Below are positions 1-5,386 of a DNA stretch of 5,386 nucleotides, one piece after another. Made by a program: the position numbers and the translations under genes. The notes under the pieces are model-generated. The model was given only the letters and a program-made list of their open reading frames with translations. It was not told where the DNA came from and did no database searches. Source of the DNA: Vitreoscilla sp. (GTDB lineage: Bacteria > Pseudomonadota > Gammaproteobacteria > Burkholderiales > Burkholderiaceae). The number at the start of each line of letters is the position of its first letter. Positions within the stretch are counted from its first letter, which is position 1. Where the stretch lies: contig JACMOG010000762.1 of assembly GCA_014378125.1 (NCBI GenBank), positions 1-5,386 of the forward strand, in the 5' to 3' direction.

Positions 1-663
<663 letters not shown>

Positions 664-667
<4 letters not shown>

Positions 668-1452
668 GCCAGCTTGTCCTCGATGTCGAAGCGGCGTTCC
701 AGCGCGCCCGAGAAGTGCGTCATCACGGTGGTGAGCAGCAGGTAGATGCAGGCCGAGGCTACCAGCGGCTGGGTGGCGATGTAGGTCTTGGCGCGCAGCT
801 GGTCGGCCACGTTGGTGAGCTCCACCAGGCCGATGACCGAGGTGAGCGACGAGTCCTTGAGCAGCGACACGATGTTGTTGACCAGCGCCGGCAGCGAGAT
901 CTTGAACGCCTGCGGCACGGTGACGTCGATGAACGTGAACCAGCGGTTCATGCCCAGCGAGCGCGCCGCCTCCAGCTGGCCCTTGGGCACGACCAGCAGG
1001 CCGGCGCGGATGGCCTCGGCGTTGTACGCGCCCACGTTGAGCGCGAGCGCGACCGCGCCCCAGCCGAACTCCTCCATCTTCACGAAGGGCAGCAGCTGCG
1101 GCAGCGCGAAGTAGGCGAAGAACACCTGGATCAGCAGCGGCGTGCCGCGGATCACCCACACGTAGAAGCCGGCGATCCAGCGCAGCGGCGGCACGCGCGA
1201 GAGCTTGCCCAACGCGGCCAGGGTGCCCAGGACGACGCCGGCCAGGCCGGACCCGACGGTGAGCTCCACCGTCACGCGCGCGCCGTCGGCGAAGGCCTGG
1301 GCGTTGCTGCCGATGGGCTCGGGCGCCAGCGCCACCAGGCGCGCCAGCAGCCACAGCAGCACGATCATGCCGACCACGGCCACGCCCATGGTGGCGTTGC
1401 TGCGCTGCTTGCGGCCCCACGCGGCAGGCCAGGGACTGCGAAGAAAGCTCAT
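664..1452 (-). CDS. Polar amino acid ABC transporter permease (His/Glu/Gln/Arg/opine type)
   Basis: This inner-membrane permease of 262 residues forms the translocation pore, probably as a homodimer because only one permease gene is present. It has an N-terminal cytoplasmic stretch (about 1-22), a first membrane helix (about 23-42), and then the conserved transport domain from about residue 55. Diagnostic pieces are [10 protein letters not shown] (100-109), typical of the HEQRo permease family, and the EAA loop that docks on the ATPase (about 145-168), with P156, K157, G158, Q159, E161, A162, A163, L166 and G167 all present. The start at 1452 is chosen because its ATG overlaps the binding-protein stop as ATGA and gives a normal family length. 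The frame continues 75 codons further upstream, but those residues are arginine/glycine-rich and lie over the binding-protein gene in another frame. No strong ribosome site precedes 1452, which fits translation by coupling. Confidence 0.95.
677..681 (-). promoter_or_regulatory. Ribosome binding site of the ABC ATPase gene
   Basis: GAGGA on the minus strand lies inside the last codons of the permease gene, 9 nt before the ATG at 667. It supports that ATG over the two later in-frame ATGs and indicates translation coupled to the permease. Confidence 0.6.
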
Positions 1453-2240
1453 CACTTGCAGCGGATGTCTTCGTTGAACCACTTCTTCGAGATCGCGGCG
1501 TAGGTGCCGTCCGCGAGGACCGCGGCCAGCGCCTTGTCGAAGTCGCCCACCAGGCCCGCGTTGCCCTTGCTGACGGCGGCCGCGATCTTCTCGGTGAAGA
1601 TGAAGTCGCCCTCCTTCAGCGGCGTGCCCGGCGTGGCCGCCAGCGAGGCCTTGCCGACGAACTTGTCGGTGACCCACGCGTCGACGTGGCCCGCCTCCAG
1701 CGCGGCGCGCGCCGAATTGTCCTGCGGGAAGTTCTTCACGTCCTTGACGGGCAGCTTCTTCGCCGCGTCGTAGTACGTGGTGCCGGTCTGCACGGCCACG
1801 ACCTTGCCGGTGAGATCCTTGGCCGACCTGATGGCGCCGTCCCTGGAGATGATCACGCCGCCGGTGCAGTAGTGCGGGTCGGCGAAGGTGACGGCCTTGG
1901 CGCGCTCTTCGGTCACGCCGTGCGAGGCGATCACCAGGTCCCAGCGATCCTGCTGCAGGCCGATCAGCAGGCCGTCGAAGCCCATCATCTTCCAGTCCAC
2001 CTTCAGGCCCATCCTGGCAGCGACGGCGTTGGCGACGTCCACCTCGAAGCCCGTGAGCTTGCCGTTGTCCACGAAGTTGAACGGCGCGAACTTGCCTTCG
2101 GTGGCGATCACGATGGTGCCGCTCTTGCGGATGTCCTGGAGGGCGCGGGCCTGCGCGGCGCCGACCGCCAGCAGGCTTGCGGCGGCTACCAGCGCGACAC
2201 GGCGCGACAACGCGCGGATCGGGAAAAGGCTCGAGGTCAT
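1452..2240 (-). CDS. Periplasmic polar amino acid binding protein (SBP family 3)
   Basis: This is the substrate receptor of the ABC importer, 262 residues. A Sec signal peptide covers about residues 1-31: arginines at 9, 13 and 14, a hydrophobic core [15 protein letters not shown], and a likely cut after AQA at 31. There is no lipobox cysteine, so the mature protein should be free in the periplasm. The mature part has the family 3 (PF00497) layout: [11 protein letters not shown] (46-56), [15 protein letters not shown] (60-74), WDLVIA (100-105), EER with the likely carboxylate-binding arginine at 113, QTGTT (151-155), and VDAWVTD with the likely amino-group-binding aspartate at 192. Two cysteines, C125 and C261, are present. 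The substrate is not settled. The ASHGVTEER segment differs from the more common T-x-ER wording. Similarity to the cystine receptor FliY/TcyJ in the first lobe, as I remember it, is suggestive only. It is the first gene of the three-gene ABC set. Confidence 0.95.
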   Translation of the reverse strand: MTSSLFPIRALSRRVALVAAASLLAVGAAQARALQDIRKSGTIVIATEGKFAPFNFVDNGKLTGFEVDVANAVAARMGLKVDWKMMGFDGLLIGLQQDRWDLVIASHGVTEERAKAVTFADPHYCTGGVIISRDGAIRSAKDLTGKVVAVQTGTTYYDAAKKLPVKDVKNFPQDNSARAALEAGHVDAWVTDKFVGKASLAATPGTPLKEGDFIFTEKIAAAVSKGNAGLVGDFDKALAAVLADGTYAAISKKWFNEDIRCK

Positions 2241-2248
2241 GGAGGAAG

Positions 2249-2254
2249 TCCTTC
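2249..2254 (-). promoter_or_regulatory. Ribosome binding site of the binding-protein gene
   Basis: GAAGGA on the minus strand lies 8 nt before the ATG at 2240. It is the strongest such site in the leftward block, which suits the need to make more binding protein than permease or ATPase. It lies in the 49-nt gap after the MarC-family gene. I see no terminator hairpin in that gap. Confidence 0.7.
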
Positions 2255-2289
2255 GTCGCTGGGACGTTTCGAATTCGGGGTCGGGCGGG

Positions 2290-2886
2290 TCAGAGGCCCA
2301 GGAAGTAGCGCTTGAGGCCGGCGAGGATCATCTCCACCGCGACGGCCGTCAGCACCAGGCCCATCAGCTTCTCGATGGCGGCCACCATCTGCGGACCGAG
2401 CGCGAGCCGGATGCGGTCGGCCGCCAGCAGCACCACGCCGCTCACGGCCAGCGCCGCGGTGAGCGCGCCGATCCAGGTAAGGAGATGCTCGGGCTGGCGC
2501 GAGGCCAGCAGCAGCACCGTGGCCATGGCCGACGGGCCGGCCAGCAACGGCACGGCCAACGGGAAGATGAACGGCTCGCGCTTGCTGACGTCGGCGCCGT
2601 AGATCTCGCCGCCGCCGAAGATCATGCGGATGGCGATGATGATCAGGATCACGCCGCCGGCGACCTCCAGCGAGCGCTCCGACAGCCGCATCAGGTTGAG
2701 GAAGCCCTGCCCCGACACCATGAACAACAGCAGCACGGCAAAGGCGATGAGCACCTCGCGCACCGCCACCAGGGTGCGGCGCTCTGGCGTGACCGCGCCC
2801 AGGATGGAAATGAACACCGGCAGGCTGCCGAACGGGTCGAGCACCAGCAACAGCAGGATGAAGGCGGAGAGAAACGTGTGATCCAT
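2290..2886 (-). CDS. MarC/YhgN-family (UPF0056) inner-membrane protein
   Basis: This is an integral membrane protein of 198 residues, the usual length for the MarC family (PF01914). About six hydrophobic helices are visible: roughly 5-28, 43-64, 72-91, 106-128, 135-155 and 172-192. Family marks are LDPFGSLPVF (16-25) near the start, the loop residues around E44, the second-helix run ending IRMIFGG (86-92), and PLLAGPSAMAT (113-123) opening the second half. The last of these resembles E. coli YhgN (AGPT-type) more than MarC itself. Function in the family is poorly defined. Despite the name, E. coli MarC is not accepted as a drug efflux pump, and an archaeal relative (SnatA) transports small neutral amino acids. 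The gene lies on the same strand 49 nt before the amino acid ABC genes and diverges from an Lrp-type regulator, which favours an amino acid role by inference. No clear ribosome site precedes the ATG at 2886. Confidence 0.92.
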   Translation of the reverse strand: MDHTFLSAFILLLLVLDPFGSLPVFISILGAVTPERRTLVAVREVLIAFAVLLLFMVSGQGFLNLMRLSERSLEVAGGVILIIIAIRMIFGGGEIYGADVSKREPFIFPLAVPLLAGPSAMATVLLLASRQPEHLLTWIGALTAALAVSGVVLLAADRIRLALGPQMVAAIEKLMGLVLTAVAVEMILAGLKRYFLGL

Positions 2887-2904
2887 GGGGGCGCGATTGT
2901 CTTT

Positions 2905-2917
2905 GAACGGCGCGTTC
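2905..2917. repeat. Short inverted repeat GAACG-GCG-CGTTC
   Basis: Perfect 5-bp arms with a 3-bp centre, 18 bp upstream of the MarC-family start codon. It could be part of an operator or a small hairpin in the leftward leader. Arms this short also arise by chance in GC-rich DNA. Confidence 0.3.
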
Positions 2918-2928
2918 TGTCAGTGGCG

Positions 2929-2952
2929 CTTGCGCGACACCAGTGACGCAAG
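2929..2952. repeat. Inverted repeat CTTGCG-N12-CGCAAG in the divergent region
   Basis: Perfect 6-bp arms (2929-2934 and 2947-2952) have a 12-bp centre, so their midpoints are 18 bp apart. Such spacing suits a dimeric helix-turn-helix protein, and Lrp-family regulators usually bind their own divergent promoter. The motif does not resemble the AT-rich E. coli Lrp consensus, so the link to the neighbouring regulator is inference only. Confidence 0.3.
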
Positions 2953-3081
2953 AAGCGGGCCGGTGGTTTCTGGCGAGCAAGGACACGCGGTTGTCACGAA
3001 ACGGTCGACTGTAGCGGCCGGGGTGCGAAATAAGCGTTCCAAACATTGCGTGACTAACCCTAAGATACGCACGTTTCTTTC

Positions 3082-3573
3082 ATGAAAGTCAGCGTGAGTA
3101 CAGCTGCGAGCCCTTTGGACGCGATCGACAGAAAGATTCTTGAGAGCCTGCAGGTCTCCGGGCGGATGTCCAACGTGGAGCTCGCCGCCGCCATCCACCT
3201 CTCGGCGCCGCAGTGCTTCCGCCGGGTGCGCTCGCTGGAGGAGCGCGGCGTGATCCGCGGCTACCACGCCAACGTCGACGCGGCGACGCTGGGGCTCGAC
3301 GTCGTCGCCTATGTCAGCCTCAACATCGTGGGCAACGCTTTCGGCCAGGTGCGCGAGATCGAGGCGCAGCTGCGCGACTTCCCGCAGGTGCTGGAGTGCC
3401 ACATCGTGTCGGGCGACTGCGACTACCTGCTCAAGGTGGTGGCTCGAGACCTGAAGACGCTCTCGCACTTTCTCACCGACCGGCTGATGCAGGTGCCCGG
3501 CGTGGCCAACGTGCGTTCGATGATCTGCCTGGAGGAGATCAAGCCGGCCGGCCCGCTGCCGGTCGGCGCTTGA
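3082..3573 (+). CDS. Lrp/AsnC-family transcriptional regulator
   Basis: This cytoplasmic DNA-binding regulator of 163 residues, a normal length for the family, usually senses amino acids. The N-terminal AsnC-type winged helix-turn-helix spans about residues 11-62. It opens with LDAIDRKILESLQ (12-24), has NVELAAAIHLS (31-41) as the first helix of the motif and APQCFRRVRSLEERGVIRGY (42-61) as recognition helix plus wing, matching the usual S-x-x-x-C-x-R-R-V pattern. The C-terminal RAM effector/oligomerization domain spans about 70-150. It includes GDCDYLLKVVARDL (111-124), where most relatives have GDYDYLL, and a closing VANVRSMICLEEIK strand. It is transcribed away from the MarC-family/ABC block, and this divergent layout is typical of a local regulator of amino acid transport or export genes. 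The ATG at 3082 gives the standard start. A GTG at 3094 is possible, but neither start has a clear ribosome site. Confidence 0.95.
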   Translation: MKVSVSTAASPLDAIDRKILESLQVSGRMSNVELAAAIHLSAPQCFRRVRSLEERGVIRGYHANVDAATLGLDVVAYVSLNIVGNAFGQVREIEAQLRDFPQVLECHIVSGDCDYLLKVVARDLKTLSHFLTDRLMQVPGVANVRSMICLEEIKPAGPLPVGA

Positions 3574-3604
3574 GTTCAAATACGGACGAGTGTAGTATTC
3601 ATCC
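3570..3604 (+). promoter_or_regulatory. Candidate tetR promoter with an overlapping operator, possibly leaderless
   Basis: TTGAGT (3570-3575) and TAGTAT (3593-3598) are spaced by 17 bp and each match the sigma-70 consensus at 4 of 6 positions. The -35 overlaps the Lrp stop codon. A transcript starting 7 nt after the -10 would begin at the A of the TetR ATG (3605). No ribosome site is visible, so the mRNA may be leaderless. The spacer holds TACGGACGAG (3581-3590), a degraded form of the TACG-NN-CGTA palindrome found downstream, and AATAC/GTATT arms at 3579-3583 and 3595-3599. This suggests the repressor controls its own gene. Confidence 0.5.
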
Positions 3605-4195
3605 ATGCCCAAGCCCTCCCACCGCGAGAAACTGCTGCACGTCGGCATGCAGGTCGTCCACGAACGCGGGTTCGGCGGCGCCAGCGTGCGTGACATCGTG
3701 CAGGCGGCCGGGGTGCCCCAGGGCTCGTTCACCAACCACTTCGCGTCGAAGGAGGCCTTTGGCCTGGAGGTGATCGACCTGTACTTCGCCAACGCGCAGC
3801 ACAACATCCGCGACACCTTGCGCAACGACGACCTGCCGCCGCTGCAGCGCCTGCGCCTGTATATCGACAACGGCAAGAACCGCCTCAACCAGGACAGCAT
3901 GAAGAATGGCTGCCTGTTCGGCAACTTCACTGCGGAGGCGAGCGACTCCAGCGAGCCGATCCGCGAGCGCCTCGTGGCGGTGTTCGGCGAGGTGCAGGCC
4001 GCCGTCGCGTACTGCCTGCGCGCCGCCGTGAAGGCGGGCGAGATCTCGCCCGCCCCCGACTGCGACGAGATCGCCGGCTTCGTCGTCTCGTCGCTGCAAG
4101 GCGCCAATCTGCTGGCCAAGGCCCAGCGCAGCCCGGTGCCGGTGGAGCGCTTCAAGGAAGTGCTGTTCGCCAGCGTGCTCAAGCGGATCGGCTGA
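3605..4195 (+). CDS. TetR/AcrR-family repressor, NemR/AcuR-like
   Basis: This cytoplasmic dimeric repressor has 196 residues. The N-terminal TetR helix-turn-helix covers about 6-52. HREKLLHVGMQVVHERGFGG leads into ASVRDIVQAAGVPQGSFTNHF (26-46), with the family-typical G36, G40, S41 and H45-F46, and then the SKEAF turn (48-52). The ligand-binding half includes NGCLFGNFTAE (101-111), a signature of the group holding E. coli NemR and Rhodobacter AcuR, whose C-terminal domain senses electrophiles or acrylate-type compounds. C103 and K172 are 69 residues apart, the same spacing as the redox-active C106 and K175 of NemR (199 residues). The start at 3605 gives a standard length; no ribosome site precedes it. 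It lies 31 nt after the Lrp gene but has its own likely promoter. Downstream palindromes suggest it controls the SDR-DUF427-MFS genes. The inducer is not known. Confidence 0.93.
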   Translation: MPKPSHREKLLHVGMQVVHERGFGGASVRDIVQAAGVPQGSFTNHFASKEAFGLEVIDLYFANAQHNIRDTLRNDDLPPLQRLRLYIDNGKNRLNQDSMKNGCLFGNFTAEASDSSEPIRERLVAVFGEVQAAVAYCLRAAVKAGEISPAPDCDEIAGFVVSSLQGANLLAKAQRSPVPVERFKEVLFASVLKRIG

Positions 4196-4214
4196 GGGCG
4201 GCGAGAAGAAAGCG

Positions 4215-4224
4215 TACGAGCGTA
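4215..4224. promoter_or_regulatory. Operator copy 1, TACG-AG-CGTA
   Basis: A perfect 4-bp-arm palindrome lies just upstream of the -35 box of the promoter after tetR. The wider 12-mer GTACGAGCGTAT (4214-4225) is the reverse complement of ATACGGTCGTAC (4245-4256) except at one position, so the two sites form a larger inverted pair around the -35. The likely ligand is the adjacent TetR-family protein, by position and by the related site before tetR. Confidence 0.6.
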
Positions 4225-4232
4225 TTTTCTTG

Positions 4233-4261
4233 TTGACGCGTTCAATACGGTCGTACATACT
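4233..4261 (+). promoter_or_regulatory. Sigma-70-like promoter controlled by the TetR-type operator
   Basis: TTGACG (4233-4238) matches the -35 consensus at 5 of 6 positions. CATACT (4256-4261) matches the -10 at 4 of 6, with an ideal 17-bp spacer. The second operator copy fills the downstream part of the spacer, so a bound repressor would block RNA polymerase. The expected start of transcription is near 4268, which now lies at the front of the truncated SDR sequence. The next intact genes served are DUF427 and the MFS transporter. Confidence 0.6.
4246..4255. promoter_or_regulatory. Operator copy 2, TACG-GT-CGTA, inside the promoter spacer
   Basis: A perfect palindrome with 4-bp arms lies between the -35 and -10 boxes. 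Its flank TTCAA-TACGG (4241-4250) recurs with one extra A before tetR (3575-3585). Two good copies plus one degraded copy within 680 bp, all next to promoters, make this a credible repressor site. Confidence 0.65.
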
Positions 4262-4267
4262 TATTCC

Positions 4268-4378
4268 ACCGGCCAGCCCGACGACATCGCCGACGTCATC
4301 GTGTTCCTCGCGTCGCCTCAGGCCGGGTTCCTCACGGGCCAGGTCATCGACGTCAACGGCGGCAAGACCGCGTCCTGA
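4268..4378 (+). pseudogene. C-terminal remnant of a short-chain dehydrogenase/reductase (SDR)
   Basis: The plus-strand frame reads TGQPDDIADVIVFLASPQAG and continues FLTGQVIDVNGGKTAS to a TGA at 4376-4378. This is the unmistakable last 36 residues of a classical SDR of about 245-250 residues: the G-x-P-D-D-I-A helix, FLAS, and the TGQ-x-x-x-V-x-GG strand near the C-terminus. The NAD(P)-binding glycine-rich motif and the Ser-Tyr-Lys catalytic residues, which belong to the missing 200 or so residues, are absent everywhere in the window. The frame is open back to the TetR stop but contains no ATG before this segment, so no enzyme can be made. The homologous part begins at or just after the expected transcription start of the operator-controlled promoter, which marks the deletion junction at about 4262-4271. 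Alternatives are an assembly error or a strain-specific deletion. Confidence 0.85.
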
Positions 4379-4392
4379 ACAACCTCGGCAAC

Positions 4393-4398
4393 AAAGGA
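4393..4398 (+). promoter_or_regulatory. Ribosome binding site of the DUF427 gene
   Basis: AAAGGA lies 6 nt before the ATG at 4405, in the 26-nt gap after the SDR stop. It fixes the DUF427 start and means that gene can be translated without the SDR. Confidence 0.7.
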
Positions 4399-4404
4399 AT
4401 CGCC

Positions 4405-4782
4405 ATGACCACCAAGACCCCCCGCATCCCGGGTCCCGACCATCCGATCTCGATCACGCCCCGACCGGGCCGCGTCGTCGTCAGCGTCGGAGGCCGTGTG
4501 ATCGCCGACAGCCGCGCCGCGCTCACGCTGCAGGAGGCGGTCTATCCGCCCGTGCTGTACCTGCCGCGTGCCGACGTGGACATGACGCTGCTCGAGCGAA
4601 CCACTCACGCCACGTACTGTCCCTACAAGGGCGACTGCGCCTACTACAGCATCCCGTCCGGCGGCGAGCGCGCCGTCAATGCGGTGTGGACCTACGAGCA
4701 GCCCTACGACGCCGTGGCCGCCATCCGCGAGCACGTGGCGTTCTATCCCGACCGCGTCGATTCGATCGCCCTGCTCGACTGA
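4405..4782 (+). CDS. DUF427 domain protein (PF04248)
   Basis: This is a small soluble protein of 125 residues with no signal peptide or membrane segment, so probably cytoplasmic. It matches the DUF427 family over nearly its full length. HPISITPRPGRVVVSVGGRVIADS (about 13-36) forms the first strands. EAVYPPVLYLPRADVDM (44-60) is the conserved E-x-x-x-PP-x-x-Y-x-PR segment. TYCPYKGDCAYYS (70-82) is the hallmark T-x-CPYKG-x-x-x-YY-S motif, followed by W95-x-Y97 and a closing VAFYPDRVD (111-119). The biochemical role of DUF427 is unknown to me. Conserved cysteine, lysine and tyrosine residues in the hallmark loop hint at a binding or active site. It lies 26 nt after the SDR remnant and 2 nt before an MFS transporter gene, under what looks like a TetR-controlled promoter, so it probably belonged to an SDR-DUF427-MFS operon. 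Confidence 0.92.
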   Translation: MTTKTPRIPGPDHPISITPRPGRVVVSVGGRVIADSRAALTLQEAVYPPVLYLPRADVDMTLLERTTHATYCPYKGDCAYYSIPSGGERAVNAVWTYEQPYDAVAAIREHVAFYPDRVDSIALLD

Positions 4783-4784
4783 CG

Positions 4785-5386
4785 ATGACCTCCACGCTCG
4801 GCCGGCGCGCCAGCTTCCACGTGGCCGCCGCCGTGGTCGCCCATACCCTGTGGACGAGCGCCGCGCCCGCCCTCACCTATCCGCTGTATGCGGCGCGCTG
4901 GCACCTGACCCCCACGGTCACCCAGGGCATGTTCGCCGTCTATCCGGTGGCGGTGGTGCTGACGCTGCTGCTGTTCGGCAACCTGTCCGACCGCATCGGA
5001 CGGCGCGCGGCGATCCTGGCGGGGGTCGCGTCGTCGCTGCTGGGGGTGGGCCTGTTCGCGCTGGCGCCCGGGGTGGCGTGGCTCTACGCCGGCCGCGCGT
5101 TCATGGGCATCGGCGTGGGGCTGTCGGCGAGCCCGGGCACCGCCGCGCTGGTGGAGTTCAGCGCGCCGGGCGCGCAGGCGCGGGCCAACGTGGTGGCCAC
5201 GGCGGCCACCGCGTTCGGGCTGGGCATGGCCACGCTCAGCGGCGGGGCGTTGATCCAGTACGCGCCCTGGCCGTTGCGCCTGAACTTTCTCGTGCTGTTC
5301 GGCGTGCTGGCGGCGGTGTCCGCGGCCGCGTGGTCCCTGCCGCGCCCGACCGCCGCCGAGCGGGCGACGGCACCGCCGTGGCGCCC
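4785..5386 (+). CDS. MFS transporter, N-terminal half (continues past the right edge)
   Basis: This inner-membrane transporter of the major facilitator superfamily shows its first 200 residues, about the first six of 12 expected helices: roughly 11-36, 46-66, 75-95, 98-122, 133-158 and 165-185. The cytoplasmic loop between helices 2 and 3 carries motif A as GNLSDRIGRR (65-74). GRAFMGIGVGLSASPGTAAL (103-122) has the arginine and glycine-rich character of helix 4. The visible part resembles small-molecule efflux carriers, but the substrate cannot be told from this half. The ATG at 4785 follows the DUF427 stop by 2 nt with no ribosome site of its own, so translation is probably coupled. Membership in a TetR-controlled operon suggests export of a compound sensed by that repressor; this is inference. 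Confidence 0.92.
   Translation, partial: MTSTLGRRASFHVAAAVVAHTLWTSAAPALTYPLYAARWHLTPTVTQGMFAVYPVAVVLTLLLFGNLSDRIGRRAAILAGVASSLLGVGLFALAPGVAWLYAGRAFMGIGVGLSASPGTAALVEFSAPGAQARANVVATAATAFGLGMATLSGGALIQYAPWPLRLNFLVLFGVLAAVSAAAWSLPRPTAAERATAPPWR

Larger units (their letters stand above)
2887..3081. promoter_or_regulatory. Divergent promoter region between the MarC-family gene and the Lrp-type regulator
   Basis: This 195-nt non-coding stretch should hold the promoters for both divergent genes and probably the regulator's own sites. Its right end (about 3000-3081) is clearly richer in A and T than the flanking genes. On the plus strand TAAGAT at 3061-3066 is a possible -10 box for the Lrp gene, with only a poor -35 match upstream (TTCCAA at 3037-3042, 18-bp spacer). 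That would leave a very short leader and no ribosome site before the ATG at 3082. I could not pick a convincing leftward promoter. Two short inverted repeats lie near the MarC-family start and are listed separately. Confidence 0.55.

Noticed and set aside
1453..1677. A 75-codon upstream extension of the permease frame
   Set aside because: The extension lies over the binding-protein gene in another frame and is low-complexity arginine/glycine. The ATGA-overlap start at 1452 gives the normal permease length.
2241..2289. The 49-nt gap between the MarC-family and binding-protein genes as a terminator or separate promoter
   Set aside because: Only an 8-bp CGAATTCG palindrome (2270-2277) is present, with no stem plus T-run and no convincing promoter boxes.
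1888..2946. A 352-codon plus-strand open frame opposite the binding-protein and MarC-family genes
   Set aside because: Its product is histidine/glutamine/arginine-rich with no domain. The minus-strand genes beneath it have clear signal peptide, helices and family motifs.
4206..4231. AAGAAA...TTTCTT arms after tetR as a possible terminator
   Set aside because: The arms are AT-rich and the interior does not pair well. The segment coincides with the operator and -35 region, so a repressor site explains it better than a terminator hairpin.
2920..4245. A 441-codon open frame on the minus strand across the Lrp and TetR genes
   Set aside because: It is antisense to two well-recognised regulators, has no family resemblance, and is arginine/serine-rich in a way expected from reading GC-rich codons in the wrong frame.
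4196..4378. A mobile element as the cause of the SDR truncation
   Set aside because: No transposase, terminal inverted repeat or target-site duplication is visible at the junction; a simple deletion fits better.

Overview
The window comes from a GC-rich bacterial chromosome. The DNA is dense with genes, and codons end mostly in G or C. The gene families fit a betaproteobacterium of the Burkholderiales (Comamonadaceae or Burkholderiaceae type). That placement is inferred from composition and gene content; no rRNA or other marker gene is present. I see no insertion sequence, phage gene, CRISPR array, tRNA or rRNA.

Left half, minus strand (about 2886 down to 1, reading right to left): a YhgN/MarC-type membrane protein, a periplasmic polar amino acid binding protein, its permease, and its ATP-binding subunit, which runs off the left edge. 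The ABC genes overlap by ATGA at both junctions and form one uptake operon. The MarC-family gene is only 49 nt upstream on the same strand and may be its first gene. At 2887-3081 a divergent intergenic region separates this block from a plus-strand Lrp/AsnC-family regulator. That arrangement suggests the regulator controls amino acid traffic through the leftward genes.

Right half, plus strand: after the Lrp gene comes a TetR-family repressor (3605-4195), then an AT-richer promoter region (4196-4267), a 36-codon tail of a short-chain dehydrogenase/reductase (SDR) whose front is missing, a DUF427 gene, and the start of an MFS transporter that runs off the right edge. The palindrome TACG-NN-CGTA occurs twice around the promoter after tetR, and a degraded copy lies just before tetR. 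The likely circuit is a TetR repressor controlling itself and an SDR-DUF427-MFS operon. In this genome most of the SDR has been deleted, so the regulated promoter now runs almost directly into the SDR tail and DUF427.

The most informative observations are this deletion scar, the shared operator, and a cysteine/lysine pair in the repressor spaced as in the electrophile/bleach sensor NemR. Nothing here demonstrates a wholly new system.
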